From the NCBI RefSeq assembly GCF_008806975.1, contig NZ_CP031728.1:5497501-5561500 (forward strand): DNA of 64,000 bases, given 5' to 3'. Positions 37,627-46,456 of the stretch are shown piece after piece. How positions within the stretch are numbered: the first letter of the stretch is position 1; every line of letters starts with the position of its first letter. The translations under genes and the position numbers were made by a program. Under the pieces are notes generated by a model, which was not told where the DNA came from, ran no database searches, and saw nothing but the letters and a program-made list of their open reading frames with translations. This DNA is from Cellvibrio sp. KY-GH-1. Its GTDB lineage: Bacteria > Pseudomonadota > Gammaproteobacteria > Pseudomonadales > Cellvibrionaceae.

Positions 37627-38262
37627 TTAACGCGTTCCGTAGACCACCATGGTTTTGCCTTTTACCAATACCAAGCCCTGATCTTCCAGAGTCTTGAGTA
37701 CACGGCCCACCATTTCTCGCGAACAGCCAACGATTCGACCAATTTCCTGGCGGGTAATTTTGATCTGCATGCCGTCAGGGTGAGTCATTGCATCTGGCTC
37801 TTTGCACAATTCGAGAAGCGTACGAGCAACACGACCGGTCACATCGAGGAAGGCGAGGTCGCCTACCTTGCGGGTGGTAGCGCGCAGGCGGCGCGCCATT
37901 TGGCTGCCTAACGCAAACAGGAATTCGGGGTGAGATTCAGAAATTTCCTGAAACTTGGCGTAACTGATTTCTGCTACTTCACACTCAGATTTAGCTCTTA
38001 CCCAAGCGCTGCGGGAATCTTTCTCGTCGAACAAGCCCATCTCGCCAAAGAAGTCGCCATCGTTCAAATAGGCGACGATCATCTCGTGGCCTTCGTCATC
38101 TTCAATCAATACGGTTACAGAACCTTTGACGATGTAGTACAGAGAATCACTCTTATCGCCCGCGTAAATAATGGTACTTTTGGCGGGATAACGGCGACGG
38201 TGACAGTGAATTAGAAACTCTTCCACATTCTTTATGTGCGGTGTTAGCGAGACAGCGACCAA
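37627..38262 (-). CDS. crp: cAMP receptor protein (Crp/Vfr)
   Basis: A 211-residue global regulator of the CRP/Vfr type. The cAMP pocket [18 protein letters not shown] (Glu, Arg and Ser contacts) is well conserved, followed by the dimer helix [21 protein letters not shown] and the winged helix-turn-helix [20 protein letters not shown]. It should bind TGTGA-N6-TCACA sites; a perfect one is at 8885-8900. The neighbourhood (trpC, then crp, then a divergent OsmC-like gene and coq7) matches that of vfr in P. aeruginosa. A half-site (TGTGATGCAGTTATAA, near 38385) lies upstream and could allow autoregulation. Confidence 0.94.
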   Translation of the reverse strand: MVAVSLTPHIKNVEEFLIHCHRRRYPAKSTIIYAGDKSDSLYYIVKGSVTVLIEDDEGHEMIVAYLNDGDFFGEMGLFDEKDSRSAWVRAKSECEVAEISYAKFQEISESHPEFLFALGSQMARRLRATTRKVGDLAFLDVTGRVARTLLELCKEPDAMTHPDGMQIKITRQEIGRIVGCSREMVGRVLKTLEDQGLVLVKGKTMVVYGTR

Positions 38263-38540
38263 GGTGTGGCTCCTGATTTTTGTAATGGTTGAGGGGGTTT
38301 TTATATGATTAATTTACATATGAAATTTATTATGACGACAAGCCCGCCGCGCGGCTAGACACCGACCATGACAAGCTGAAAATTTGTGATGCAGTTATAA
38401 GCCTAGTTATTTGAATTGTCTACAAAAAATGAAATTCTTAACAGTGTATGTTGAATAATGCGACATTTCGGCTTTGCGCTTTTAATATGGTAGTCTACGC
38501 CCCTTTCTTGATAGAGCCGTTAATGTCGGGTGGATGAATT

Positions 38541-38960
38541 ATGCAAGCAGTTGTGAAGTGGGTTGATGGGGCCCAATTTCTGGGCGAGTCAGGTAGTGGT
38601 CACGCGGTGTTGATGGATGGCCCGCCGGACCATGGTGGTCGCAACACCGGTGTGCGCCCGATGGAGATGTTACTGCTAGGGTTGGGCGGCTGTTCTTCGT
38701 TTGATGTGATGAGCATTCTGACCAAAGCTCGCCAGCAAGTGACGGATTGTCGTTGTGAGCTAGACGCTGAGCGCGCTGATGGTGTGCCATCGCCGTTCAC
38801 CAAAATCCACATGAAGTTTTTGGTAACTGGCAAGGAATTGAAGGAAGCTCAGGTCAAGCGCGCCGTGGAATTGTCAGCAACTAAATACTGCTCGGCATCA
38901 ATTATGCTGGAGGCGGGTGGCGTAGAAATTACCCATTCTTACGAAATTCGTGAAGCCTGA
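38541..38960 (+). CDS. OsmC-family protein (YhfA-like)
   Basis: A 139-residue OsmC-fold protein. Both conserved cysteines are present: LGLGGCSSFDVM (about Cys52) and SATKYCSASIML (about Cys113), which in OsmC/Ohr proteins form the peroxide-reducing thiol pair. The divergent position next to crp is also known in E. coli (yhfA) and Pseudomonas. It probably reduces organic hydroperoxides, but the precise substrate of this subgroup is unsettled. Followed by a terminator. Confidence 0.88.
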   Translation: MQAVVKWVDGAQFLGESGSGHAVLMDGPPDHGGRNTGVRPMEMLLLGLGGCSSFDVMSILTKARQQVTDCRCELDAERADGVPSPFTKIHMKFLVTGKELKEAQVKRAVELSATKYCSASIMLEAGGVEITHSYEIREA

Positions 38961-38980
38961 TCAATGTGGGTTTGACGTTA

Positions 38981-39007
38981 AAATGCCCGCTTGATGCGGG
39001 CATTTTT
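38981..39007. terminator. Terminator between OsmC-like gene and coq7
   Basis: Stem AATGCCCGC / GCGGGCATT with loop TTGAT, followed by TTTTG on the plus strand. It lies between convergent genes. Confidence 0.78.
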
Positions 39008-39019
39008 GTGGGGCCTCAT

Positions 39020-39664
39020 TTATATGCGGTAACTGGTTGTTGTCATCACTTTAGATACTAGCGTCATCACACCTTTCACTGGCGCAGGAAATTTGTAGCC
39101 TCCCGCATTTAACGCCATCTCTGCATGCTGTGCTTCATCTTCCAACATTTTTTCAATGACGGCACGGCTGCGTAAGTCTGCAACAGGCAGTTGTTCGAGA
39201 TGACTTTGCAGGTGTTTGCATACCTGATCCTCGGTTGCGGCCACGAAACCCAAGCTTACTTTATCGCTAACCAGGCCAGCACCTGCGCCTATCGCGAACG
39301 AGAGCCCGTACCAAACGGGGTTAAGATAGCTGGTATGACTGCCAAGTGAGTCGATTCTTTCCTGGCACCAGACCAGATGATCAATTTCTTCTTCGGCTGC
39401 GTGTTCCATTTCGCTGCGTACTTGCGGTAATTTCGCGGTTAGCGCCTGACCTTGATAGAGCGCTTGCGCGCAAACTTCACCCGTGTGGTTCACGCGCATC
39501 AACGCGGCGGCTTGCTTGCGCTCAGTATCACTCAATTCAGCTTCATCGAGCGGGCGGGCGGGTGAAGGGCGCTCGCAGGTCATATCGCTGCCCGCTGCCA
39601 AGGTGCGCAGGGCGCGGTCGGCATTGATAATGAAATTGTCGATTAGGCTTAGGTGACGGGACAT
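39020..39664 (-). CDS. coq7: 3-demethoxyubiquinol 3-hydroxylase (Coq7 type)
   Basis: A di-iron hydroxylase acting at C-6 of the ubiquinone ring precursor (demethoxyubiquinone to demethylubiquinone). The 214-residue protein has the carboxylate/His ligands: [27 protein letters not shown] (EExxH), and [12 protein letters not shown] (ExxxEH). The N-terminal 40 residues are variable. The gene is next to crp and the OsmC-like gene, as in P. aeruginosa. It begins 135 bp from the divergent GH3 gene. Confidence 0.92.
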   Translation of the reverse strand: MSRHLSLIDNFIINADRALRTLAAGSDMTCERPSPARPLDEAELSDTERKQAAALMRVNHTGEVCAQALYQGQALTAKLPQVRSEMEHAAEEEIDHLVWCQERIDSLGSHTSYLNPVWYGLSFAIGAGAGLVSDKVSLGFVAATEDQVCKHLQSHLEQLPVADLRSRAVIEKMLEDEAQHAEMALNAGGYKFPAPVKGVMTLVSKVMTTTSYRI

Positions 39665-39798
39665 GATGGGTTCTCCGCAAAAGATGTGTTATTAAACCAG
39701 AAATCCTGTACCGGCTTAACCCTAATTTACTTGTATACAAGCTGCTGCATGACTATAGTCAAAAAATAATAAAATTTTGACCCTCGAGATTTCTTCCC

Positions 39799-42507
39799 AT
39801 GTCTTTTTCTTTATTTTCCAACCGCAAGCTCGTGTTGTCCCTGGTGACGATCAGCTTATCTTTACCCGTTATTGCCCAGCAGCAACGCTCACCAGCGAGC
39901 GATACGCCGATTTATCAGGACTCCTCGCGCAGCTTTGAAATGCGTGCAGCGGATTTGGTGGCGCGCATGACGCTGGAAGAGAAGGTTGCGCAGATGCTAA
40001 ACGATGCTCCAGCAATTCCGCGTTTGGGTGTCCCAAAATACGAATGGTGGAATGAAGCCTTGCACGGTGTTGCGCGCGCGGGAGATGCAACGGTTTTTCC
40101 CCAGGCGATTGGGATGGCGGCGACTTTTGATCCTGCATTAATTGGTAAAGTAGCGCGCGTGATTAGCGATGAGGGCAGGGCAAAGCACCATGAGTTTGCC
40201 CGCCGTGATCAACGGATACGTTACCAGGGGCTAACGTTCTGGTCGCCTAATATCAATATTTTTCGCGATCCTCGCTGGGGGCGGGGTCAGGAAACCTACG
40301 GTGAAGATCCCTATCTCACCAGTCTTATGGGGGTGGAATTTGTAAAAGGTTTGCAGGGCGATTATGCCGGTGCACCAACAACGAAATATCGCAAAGCCGA
40401 TGCCACTGCCAAACATTTTGCTGTGCATTCGGGCCCGGAGGCGGATCGTCATCATTTCGATGTAACTCCCAGTGAGCGCGATTTATATGAAACCTATTTG
40501 CCCGCCTTTAAAGCGCTGGTGCAAGAGGGAAAAGTAGCGTCGGTGATGGGCGCTTACAATCGCGTTGGTGGCGAATCTGCATCGGCCAGTCAGCGGTTGT
40601 TGATTGATATTTTGCGCAAGGACTGGGGGTTTACCGGTTATGTGGTTTCAGATTGTGATTCTATTGAAGATATTTTCCTACACCACAAAATTGTTAACAC
40701 TGCCGAAGAAGCAGCGGCTCTCGGTGTTAAAAAAGGCACCGAATTAAATTGTGGCAAAACTTATCACGGGCTGGTTAATGCCGTTAAGCAGGGATTGATT
40801 AAAGAAGCAGAATTGGATGATTCACTGCGCAGGCTATTTTTAACACGTATACGTTTGGGTATGTTTGATGCCGCCGCCACTGTACCTTGGGCACAAATTC
40901 CTTATTCCGTAAACCAAGCTGCTGAGCACGATCAGCTCGCGCGCAAGGTCGCACAGCAATCAATCGTGCTGCTTAAAAACCGGGGCATTTTGCCGCTCAA
41001 AAAATCGTTAAAAAATATCGCAGTCATTGGTCCTACTGCCGATGAAGTAATGTCACTGCTGGGTAATTATTACGGTACACCCGCTGCGCCAGTCACAATT
41101 TTGCAGGGCATTCGCGCTGCCGTTTCACCAACCACAGAAGTGGTTTACTCGCGCGGTGTAGATTTAGTAGAAGGACGTGAAGATCCGCGCGCAGCACCGA
41201 TTATTGATCCAGCGTATTTGCGTCCTTCGGCAAGCTCTACTGAACAGGGGTTGCGAGGGGAATATTTCAAAGGCGTAGCGCTGGCAGGTACGCCAATAAT
41301 CACTCGCGTGGATTCGCGTATTGCATTTCGCTGGGATCGCGGTGCCCCGACAGATTCACTGGTGGCGCGCGGTGAAATTGCGGCCGATGCCGGGTTGCCC
41401 AGCGATAGCTACAGCGTGCGCTGGACTGGGCAGCTGCTTCCGCCGGTTTCCGGGGCTTATGAAATTAATGTAAGTGCTAATGACGGAGTGCGGTTAAAAA
41501 TCGATGGCAAAACACTGATCGACTCATGGCAGCTCGCTGAGCGGTTGCGTAGTCAGAGTGTGCAAATTGAATTGCAAGCCGGTAAGGCTTATGACATCAC
41601 CTTGGAATATTTTGAAGATATTCGCGATGCCGAGGTGCGTCTGGGGTGGCGATTGCCGGGCGCTAAAGCGCCTTTTGATGAAGCCATTGTCGCCGCACAA
41701 AAAGCGGATGTGGTGGTGTTTGTCGGCGGATTAACTGGCGACGTAGAAGGCGAGGAAATGAAGGTGAATTATCCGGGTTTTGCCGGCGGTGATCGCACCG
41801 ATATTCGCTTACCCGCTATTCAGCAAAAATTATTGGAGGCTCTGCAAAAAACTGGCAAGCCCATTGTAATGATCTTGACTGGTGGCTCAGCGATGGCGAT
41901 TGACTGGGCAGATAAAAACTTGCCCGCGATATTGATGAGCTGGTATCCCGGCCAGCGCGGCGGTAATGCGGTGGCGGACGTATTGTTTGGTGATGCGAAT
42001 CCCGCTGGCCGTCTACCAATTACCTTTTATAAAGCCGATGAAACCTTGCCCGCGTTTGATGATTACTCAATGGTCAATCGCACATACCGCTATTTTACCG
42101 GTGAAGCGCTTTATCCCTTTGGGTACGGTTTGTCCTACACGCGTTTCAATTATTCGGCACTGAAACTTGATCAGTCGCGCATCGCTGCGAATCAGAAAGT
42201 AAACCTGCAAGTGCAGGTAAAAAATTCCGGTAAATACGCGGGCGATGAAGTCGTGCAGGTGTATGTAAAACCTGTGCAACCACAACGCAGTCGCGCTGTT
42301 AAAGAGCTTCGCGCGTTCCAGCGAGTGCACCTGCGCAAGGGTGAGTCGCGCACGCTGTACTTCAGCCTGCAGCCCGACCGGGATTTGCTGATTTATGATG
42401 ACCAGAAAAAAACCTATGCCGTTGATCCTGGTCGTTACGAAATTCAGATAGGTGCATCCAGTAGTGATATTCGTTTGCGGCAGGTGATTGAGGTGGCCGC
42501 ACCCTAA
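39799..42507 (+). CDS. GH3 beta-glycosidase with PA14 domain (beta-xylosidase/glucosidase type)
   Basis: A 902-residue exported enzyme (signal peptide to about VIAQ, residue 27). The GH3 N-domain has YEWWNEALHGVARAG, typical of the beta-xylosidase-like GH3 branch; the retaining nucleophile is Asp285 in YVVSDCDS. The second domain holds SIVLLKNRGILPL. A PA14 domain is inserted at about 475-620 (EYFKGVALAGTP to KIDGKTLIDSW), usually involved in sugar selectivity. The C-terminal fibronectin-III-like domain begins near 780. Probable substrate: xylo- or gluco-oligosaccharides, in the periplasm. It is a single gene followed by the AAA ATPase gene after about 100 bp. Confidence 0.9.
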   Translation: MSFSLFSNRKLVLSLVTISLSLPVIAQQQRSPASDTPIYQDSSRSFEMRAADLVARMTLEEKVAQMLNDAPAIPRLGVPKYEWWNEALHGVARAGDATVFPQAIGMAATFDPALIGKVARVISDEGRAKHHEFARRDQRIRYQGLTFWSPNINIFRDPRWGRGQETYGEDPYLTSLMGVEFVKGLQGDYAGAPTTKYRKADATAKHFAVHSGPEADRHHFDVTPSERDLYETYLPAFKALVQEGKVASVMGAYNRVGGESASASQRLLIDILRKDWGFTGYVVSDCDSIEDIFLHHKIVNTAEEAAALGVKKGTELNCGKTYHGLVNAVKQGLIKEAELDDSLRRLFLTRIRLGMFDAAATVPWAQIPYSVNQAAEHDQLARKVAQQSIVLLKNRGILPLKKSLKNIAVIGPTADEVMSLLGNYYGTPAAPVTILQGIRAAVSPTTEVVYSRGVDLVEGREDPRAAPIIDPAYLRPSASSTEQGLRGEYFKGVALAGTPIITRVDSRIAFRWDRGAPTDSLVARGEIAADAGLPSDSYSVRWTGQLLPPVSGAYEINVSANDGVRLKIDGKTLIDSWQLAERLRSQSVQIELQAGKAYDITLEYFEDIRDAEVRLGWRLPGAKAPFDEAIVAAQKADVVVFVGGLTGDVEGEEMKVNYPGFAGGDRTDIRLPAIQQKLLEALQKTGKPIVMILTGGSAMAIDWADKNLPAILMSWYPGQRGGNAVADVLFGDANPAGRLPITFYKADETLPAFDDYSMVNRTYRYFTGEALYPFGYGLSYTRFNYSALKLDQSRIAANQKVNLQVQVKNSGKYAGDEVVQVYVKPVQPQRSRAVKELRAFQRVHLRKGESRTLYFSLQPDRDLLIYDDQKKTYAVDPGRYEIQIGASSSDIRLRQVIEVAAP

Positions 42508-42606
42508 AAAACTGGTTGCAAGGCTGCACTAGCCACTGCATGCTTGTTTTCCAAAAATCACAGAACAACTTCCCTGAGAATTAGGTTCGGTTGAAAGGAG
42601 ACAAGC

Positions 42607-44088
42607 GTGCAAGACGTTGATGAGATCAAGCTGTTGCTGGATTCCCGCATCCCGCTGCTGGTGATAGAAACCTACGAAGAAAAGAAAGCGCTGGACGTAT
42701 TGCTGAAAGTTGCCAACAAGCATGGCAAGGATCTGCATCGCTGGTCGCTAACTGATGGTTTGTCGCGGTTGAATTTTGGCCCGCAGTTGGTACCCAAGGG
42801 GACTGAACTCAATGAGGCGGAGGAAATGCTCCGCCATGTTAAGCAGCAATCGCAGCCGGCGATGTTTGCGCTCTGCGATATTCACCCCTTCCTTGTTGAT
42901 CAACCGCAAATCGTCCGCTTGTTAAAAGATATTGCGCTCAATCATTTTGCGATCCCGCATACTCTGGTGTTCCTGAGTCATCAACTGCGTTTGCCGCCAG
43001 AGTTATCGCGCTACAGCGCCAGCTACGCGTTGACCTTGCCGGATGATGACAAAATCATGGAAATTATCCGTGAGGAAGCGAAAGATTGGTCGGACCGCCA
43101 TGCGAGTGCGCGCGTAAAAACGGACAACATTACGCTCAAAAAGCTCGTCAATAATTTGCAGGGTATGAATGCCAGCGATGTGCGTCGTTTGGTGCGCGGC
43201 GCTATCTGGAACGATGGCTCGCTCAATGAGGATGATTTACCGCGCATCAACAAAGCAAAATTTGCATTGCTGGATATGGAAGGTGTAGTCAGTTTTGAAC
43301 AACAGACGGAAGATTTTTCCAATGTCGGTGGTTTGCATAATTTAAAACGCTGGCTGCTCACTCGTCGTGATGCGTTTAACGATGATGATTCCAAATTGGA
43401 TAGACCCAAGGGTATTTTGCTGTTGGGCGTGCAGGGTGGTGGTAAAAGCCTTGCGGCCAAAGCGGTTGCCGGATTGTGGGGCTTGCCCTTGATGCGTATG
43501 GATGTGGGTGCGCTCTACAATAAATTTCACGGCGAAACCGAGCGCAATTTGCGCGAGGCCTTAAAGTTGGCCGATGCTATGTCGCCCTGCGTGTTATGGC
43601 TGGATGAAATTGAAAAAGGCATGGCGCAGGATGGCAATGACAATGGCGTATCGCAGCGCTTGCTGGGCTCCTTGTTGACCTGGATGGCAGAGCGACGCAC
43701 GCGCGTATTTATTGTGGCGACCAGTAATGACATTTCGCGGTTGCCGCCCGAATTAATTCGCAAGGGGCGTCTGGATGAAATCTTTTTTGTCGATTTGCCT
43801 GAGCCTGCCGTACGCAAGGATATTTTCTCCATCCATTTGCGCAAACGCGATTGTGCAGTGGCGAATTTCGATCTCGAACAATTAAGTGCAGCCACCCAGG
43901 GTTTTTCCGGTTCTGAAATTGAGCAGGCCATTATTGCGGCTCTCTATTCGGCGGCGGCAGAAGCCAAGCCTTTAACCACCGAAATATTGTTGCGTGAAAT
44001 TACGGCGACTAGCCCCTTGTCAGTGGTTATGGCAGAACAGATCACGCAATTGCGTATTTGGGCGGAAGACCGCACAATTCCTGCATAA
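42607..44088 (+). CDS. AAA-family ATPase (Ycf46-like)
   Basis: A 493-residue ATPase. The N-terminal half (about 1-240; LLLDSRIPLLVIETYEE) is helical and resembles the Ycf46 group. The AAA module begins near 245 with NVGGLHNLKRWLL. Walker A is GVQGGGKSLAAKA and Walker B is CVLWLDEIEKG; sensor 1 is FIVATSNDIS, and arginine-finger region RKGRLDEIFFVDLPE follows. The translation start is GTG after AAAGGAGAC. These proteins are usually hexameric remodelers; the client is unknown. It is followed by a 24-bp palindrome and ampD. Confidence 0.85.
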   Translation: MQDVDEIKLLLDSRIPLLVIETYEEKKALDVLLKVANKHGKDLHRWSLTDGLSRLNFGPQLVPKGTELNEAEEMLRHVKQQSQPAMFALCDIHPFLVDQPQIVRLLKDIALNHFAIPHTLVFLSHQLRLPPELSRYSASYALTLPDDDKIMEIIREEAKDWSDRHASARVKTDNITLKKLVNNLQGMNASDVRRLVRGAIWNDGSLNEDDLPRINKAKFALLDMEGVVSFEQQTEDFSNVGGLHNLKRWLLTRRDAFNDDDSKLDRPKGILLLGVQGGGKSLAAKAVAGLWGLPLMRMDVGALYNKFHGETERNLREALKLADAMSPCVLWLDEIEKGMAQDGNDNGVSQRLLGSLLTWMAERRTRVFIVATSNDISRLPPELIRKGRLDEIFFVDLPEPAVRKDIFSIHLRKRDCAVANFDLEQLSAATQGFSGSEIEQAIIAALYSAAAEAKPLTTEILLREITATSPLSVVMAEQITQLRIWAEDRTIPA

Positions 44089-44107
44089 TCTTTTCTAATC
44101 GGAGTGA

Positions 44108-44131
44108 TGTGCCCCACAGCTGTGGGGCACA
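44108..44131. repeat. 24-bp perfect palindrome before ampD
   Basis: TGTGCCCCACAG and its exact reverse complement abut without a loop, 15 bp before the ampD ATG. On RNA it forms a stem close to the ribosome-binding region; as DNA it could be an operator. No T-run follows. Confidence 0.5.
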
Positions 44132-44146
44132 AAGCGAGCCAGACAA

Positions 44147-44716
44147 ATGACAGCTGCTGACGAGCAACCCATCGCTATTGTTGATAATTGGTTAAACATT
44201 GCGCATAAATTGCCATCACCGAATTTCAACCAGCGCCCGGAAAATATTCCGGTGAGTTTGCTGGTCATTCACAATATCAGCTTGCCGCCTGGGGAGTTTG
44301 GTGGCGGTTATGTGCAGCAATTTTTTCAAAATCGATTGGATGCAAGTGCGCACCCTTATTTTGCGAGTATTGCCAACTTGCAGGTTTCTGCCCATTTATT
44401 CATCGATCGCGCGGGTAAAGTGACGCAGTTTGTTGCATTTGATCAGCGTGCCTGGCATGCAGGTACTTCCAGTTTTGAGGGTGTTGCTAACTGTAATGAT
44501 TATTCCATCGGGATAGAGTTAGAGGGCACAGATACGCTGCCCTATACCGATGAGCAATACGCTGTATTGGTGAAAGTAACTCGCCAGCTGCTGGTGACTT
44601 ATCCTACACTTACACCTGCGCGTATCACTGGCCATGAACATATTGCGCCTGGGCGCAAGACAGATCCGGGGCCGGCGTTTAGTTGGTCGCGTTATTCTGC
44701 ATCGCTGGGAACCTGA
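44147..44716 (+). CDS. ampD: 1,6-anhydro-N-acetylmuramyl-L-alanine amidase
   Basis: AmpD cleaves the peptide from anhydromuropeptides in the cytoplasm during cell-wall recycling, which also keeps AmpR-type inducers low. The 189-residue zinc amidase has ligands His42 (VIHNISLPPGEFGG), His in GHEHIAPGRK and Asp in KTDPGPAF. There is no signal peptide, consistent with cytoplasmic AmpD rather than AmiD. It forms a pair with ampE 36 bp downstream. AmpG lies 1.8 kb away. Confidence 0.94.
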   Translation: MTAADEQPIAIVDNWLNIAHKLPSPNFNQRPENIPVSLLVIHNISLPPGEFGGGYVQQFFQNRLDASAHPYFASIANLQVSAHLFIDRAGKVTQFVAFDQRAWHAGTSSFEGVANCNDYSIGIELEGTDTLPYTDEQYAVLVKVTRQLLVTYPTLTPARITGHEHIAPGRKTDPGPAFSWSRYSASLGT

Positions 44717-44752
44717 GTTCCTGTTTCACGTGTCTAGCAAGAGTCAGACAAC

Positions 44753-45733
44753 ATGATTTTTCTCAGTTTGGTGGTAGTACTTGGCATTGTGTACTGGTTG
44801 GGTTCAGCCAGTGTTTTGCATTTCGACGGTTGGTTTAAATGGATAATTAATCGTTTGCAAAAAATCCCGGGCCTGTCGTCTGTTGCCGGCGTGCCATTGG
44901 CAGTTGCGCTATTAATTCCGCTCGCGATTCTGGTGCTCATTTTTGTCGTGATTAATCAGGCATTCGATAATCCGTGGGTCGGCATGTTTTTATTGTATTC
45001 GCTGGTGTTGCTCTACAGCTTGGGGCGTGGGAATTTGATAGCGGATGTTCAGGAATATATTTCACTAGCCACGCGCGGTGATTCTGTCGCGGCTGTGCAA
45101 CTGCTGGATAAATTGCGTGGTAACACTGCCGTTGAGCCGGTTGCCGAATCTGCAGACTGGCGTTTATTACACGGCGAAGCACTGAAAATTATTGCTTATC
45201 GCGGTTTTGAACGGACTTTCGCAGTGCTTTTCTGGTTTTTTATCGCAGGTCCTTTTGGTGCATTGCTCTATCGCTTGAGTGTTCTCTATCGCGATTTTTC
45301 CGAGCAGGGTAGTGAGGCGGCACAGGTTGCCAGTAAATGGCTCTGGTTACTGGAGTTACCCTCTGTGCGGTTAATGGGCGTGACCTGGGCATTTGTCGGC
45401 AATTTTGAAACTTGCCCGTTGCGCAAAAATTTATTGGATGTGCAGAGCTCTTCCGAACATGTATTGAATGAGTGTTTGCGCGGAGCATTGGGCGCACCCA
45501 CCGAGTGTTCTACAGAAGCTATGGCGACTATGAACCCGGAACAAAAAGCAGAAATGCAGGAAGAAATGGAAGAGGAAACCCAGGATATTATTGAGGATTT
45601 GACGGGCGATGTGATTACTACTCACTCCGAGCCTGCCTATTCTTTTGCGTTAATTAAATCCAGCTTGCCGCTTTATACCCGTTCATTACTATTCTGGGTT
45701 TGCGCCATCGCCTTTGCCACCTTGGTCGTTTGA
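44753..45733 (+). CDS. ampE: AmpE-type inner-membrane protein
   Basis: A 326-residue membrane protein following ampD, as in Enterobacteria and Pseudomonas. About four transmembrane segments: the N-terminal helix, about 48-66, about 150-172 and the C-terminal LLFWVCAIAFATLVV. FDNPWVGMFLLYSLVLLYSLGRGNL and GPFGALLYRLS are family blocks; an acidic segment (EEMEEETQDIIEDL) lies near 280. Its function in beta-lactamase regulation or recycling is only partly understood. Confidence 0.85.
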   Translation: MIFLSLVVVLGIVYWLGSASVLHFDGWFKWIINRLQKIPGLSSVAGVPLAVALLIPLAILVLIFVVINQAFDNPWVGMFLLYSLVLLYSLGRGNLIADVQEYISLATRGDSVAAVQLLDKLRGNTAVEPVAESADWRLLHGEALKIIAYRGFERTFAVLFWFFIAGPFGALLYRLSVLYRDFSEQGSEAAQVASKWLWLLELPSVRLMGVTWAFVGNFETCPLRKNLLDVQSSSEHVLNECLRGALGAPTECSTEAMATMNPEQKAEMQEEMEEETQDIIEDLTGDVITTHSEPAYSFALIKSSLPLYTRSLLFWVCAIAFATLVV

Positions 45734-45794
45734 TCCGACCAATGTTGGCGGGAAGATTGTTTAATTGTTAATTTGAAAAAGTTTGAGGTTAGTT

Positions 45795-46277
45795 ATGCCA
45801 TCGTTTGATGTGGTTTCGGAAGTTGATAAGCACGCGTTGACTAATTCGGTTGATCAGGCCCAGCGTTTGATTACCAATCGTTTTGATTTTAAAGGTGTGA
45901 ATGCCAGTTTCGAGCTTAAAGAATACGAAATCACTATTACTGCCGACGCAGAAATGCAACTGGATCAAATGCTGGACATACTCAGACCTGCCATGGCGAA
46001 AAATGGCATTGATGTGAGTTGTCTGGAAATTGGCCAGGTTAAAAGTGCCGGCAAGCAAGTGAAGCGTGAAGTAAAAGTCCGCACGGGCATTGATAAGGAT
46101 CTGGCGAAAAAGATTGTGGCGCTGGTGAAAGATAAAAAGCTGAAAGTGCAAGCGAGTATTCAAGGCGAGCAGGTGCGTGTGACCGGCAAGAAACGCGATG
46201 ATTTACAGGAGTGTATTGCCGCACTGCGCGCTGCGGAGTTGGGCATGCCAATGCAGTTTGAAAACTTTCGTGATTAA
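45795..46277 (+). CDS. yajQ: YajQ-family nucleotide-binding protein
   Basis: A 160-residue YajQ protein; several homologues bind cyclic di-GMP, others GTP/ATP. The repeated fold is seen in [15 protein letters not shown] at the start, [16 protein letters not shown] and [26 protein letters not shown] segments. The ATG at 45795 (after TTGAGG) is chosen over an in-frame ATG at 45783. Single gene, followed by a terminator. Confidence 0.94.
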   Translation: MPSFDVVSEVDKHALTNSVDQAQRLITNRFDFKGVNASFELKEYEITITADAEMQLDQMLDILRPAMAKNGIDVSCLEIGQVKSAGKQVKREVKVRTGIDKDLAKKIVALVKDKKLKVQASIQGEQVRVTGKKRDDLQECIAALRAAELGMPMQFENFRD

Positions 46278-46295
46278 TAGTTAATTCGCGTTTGG

Positions 46296-46328
46296 AAAAA
46301 AGCCCTGCTCATTGAGCAGGGCTTTTTT
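46296..46328 (+). terminator. Terminator after yajQ
   Basis: Stem AAAAAAGCCCTGCTC / GAGCAGGGCTTTTTT with a 3-nt loop. Confidence 0.88.
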
Positions 46329-46347
46329 GTTTTAATCGGTAAATTCA

Positions 46348-46448
46348 GTAGCCCGTAAGAAGTGAAACGTATTACGGGATTGTCATCAAATTTCTGCACT
46401 GCTGATTTTTCATCACACCCCGTATTACGCAAGCTCCATACGGGCTAC
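46348..46448. repeat. REP/MITE-like element with nested inverted repeats
   Basis: The outer arms GTAGCCCGTA (46348-46357) and TACGGGCTAC (46439-46448) are exact complements; so are the inner arms GTATTACGGG (46369-46378) and CCCGTATTAC (46419-46428). Each half can itself fold. It looks like a paired repetitive extragenic element located between yajQ and ampG. Confidence 0.6.
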
Positions 46449-46456
46449 CCTAATAA

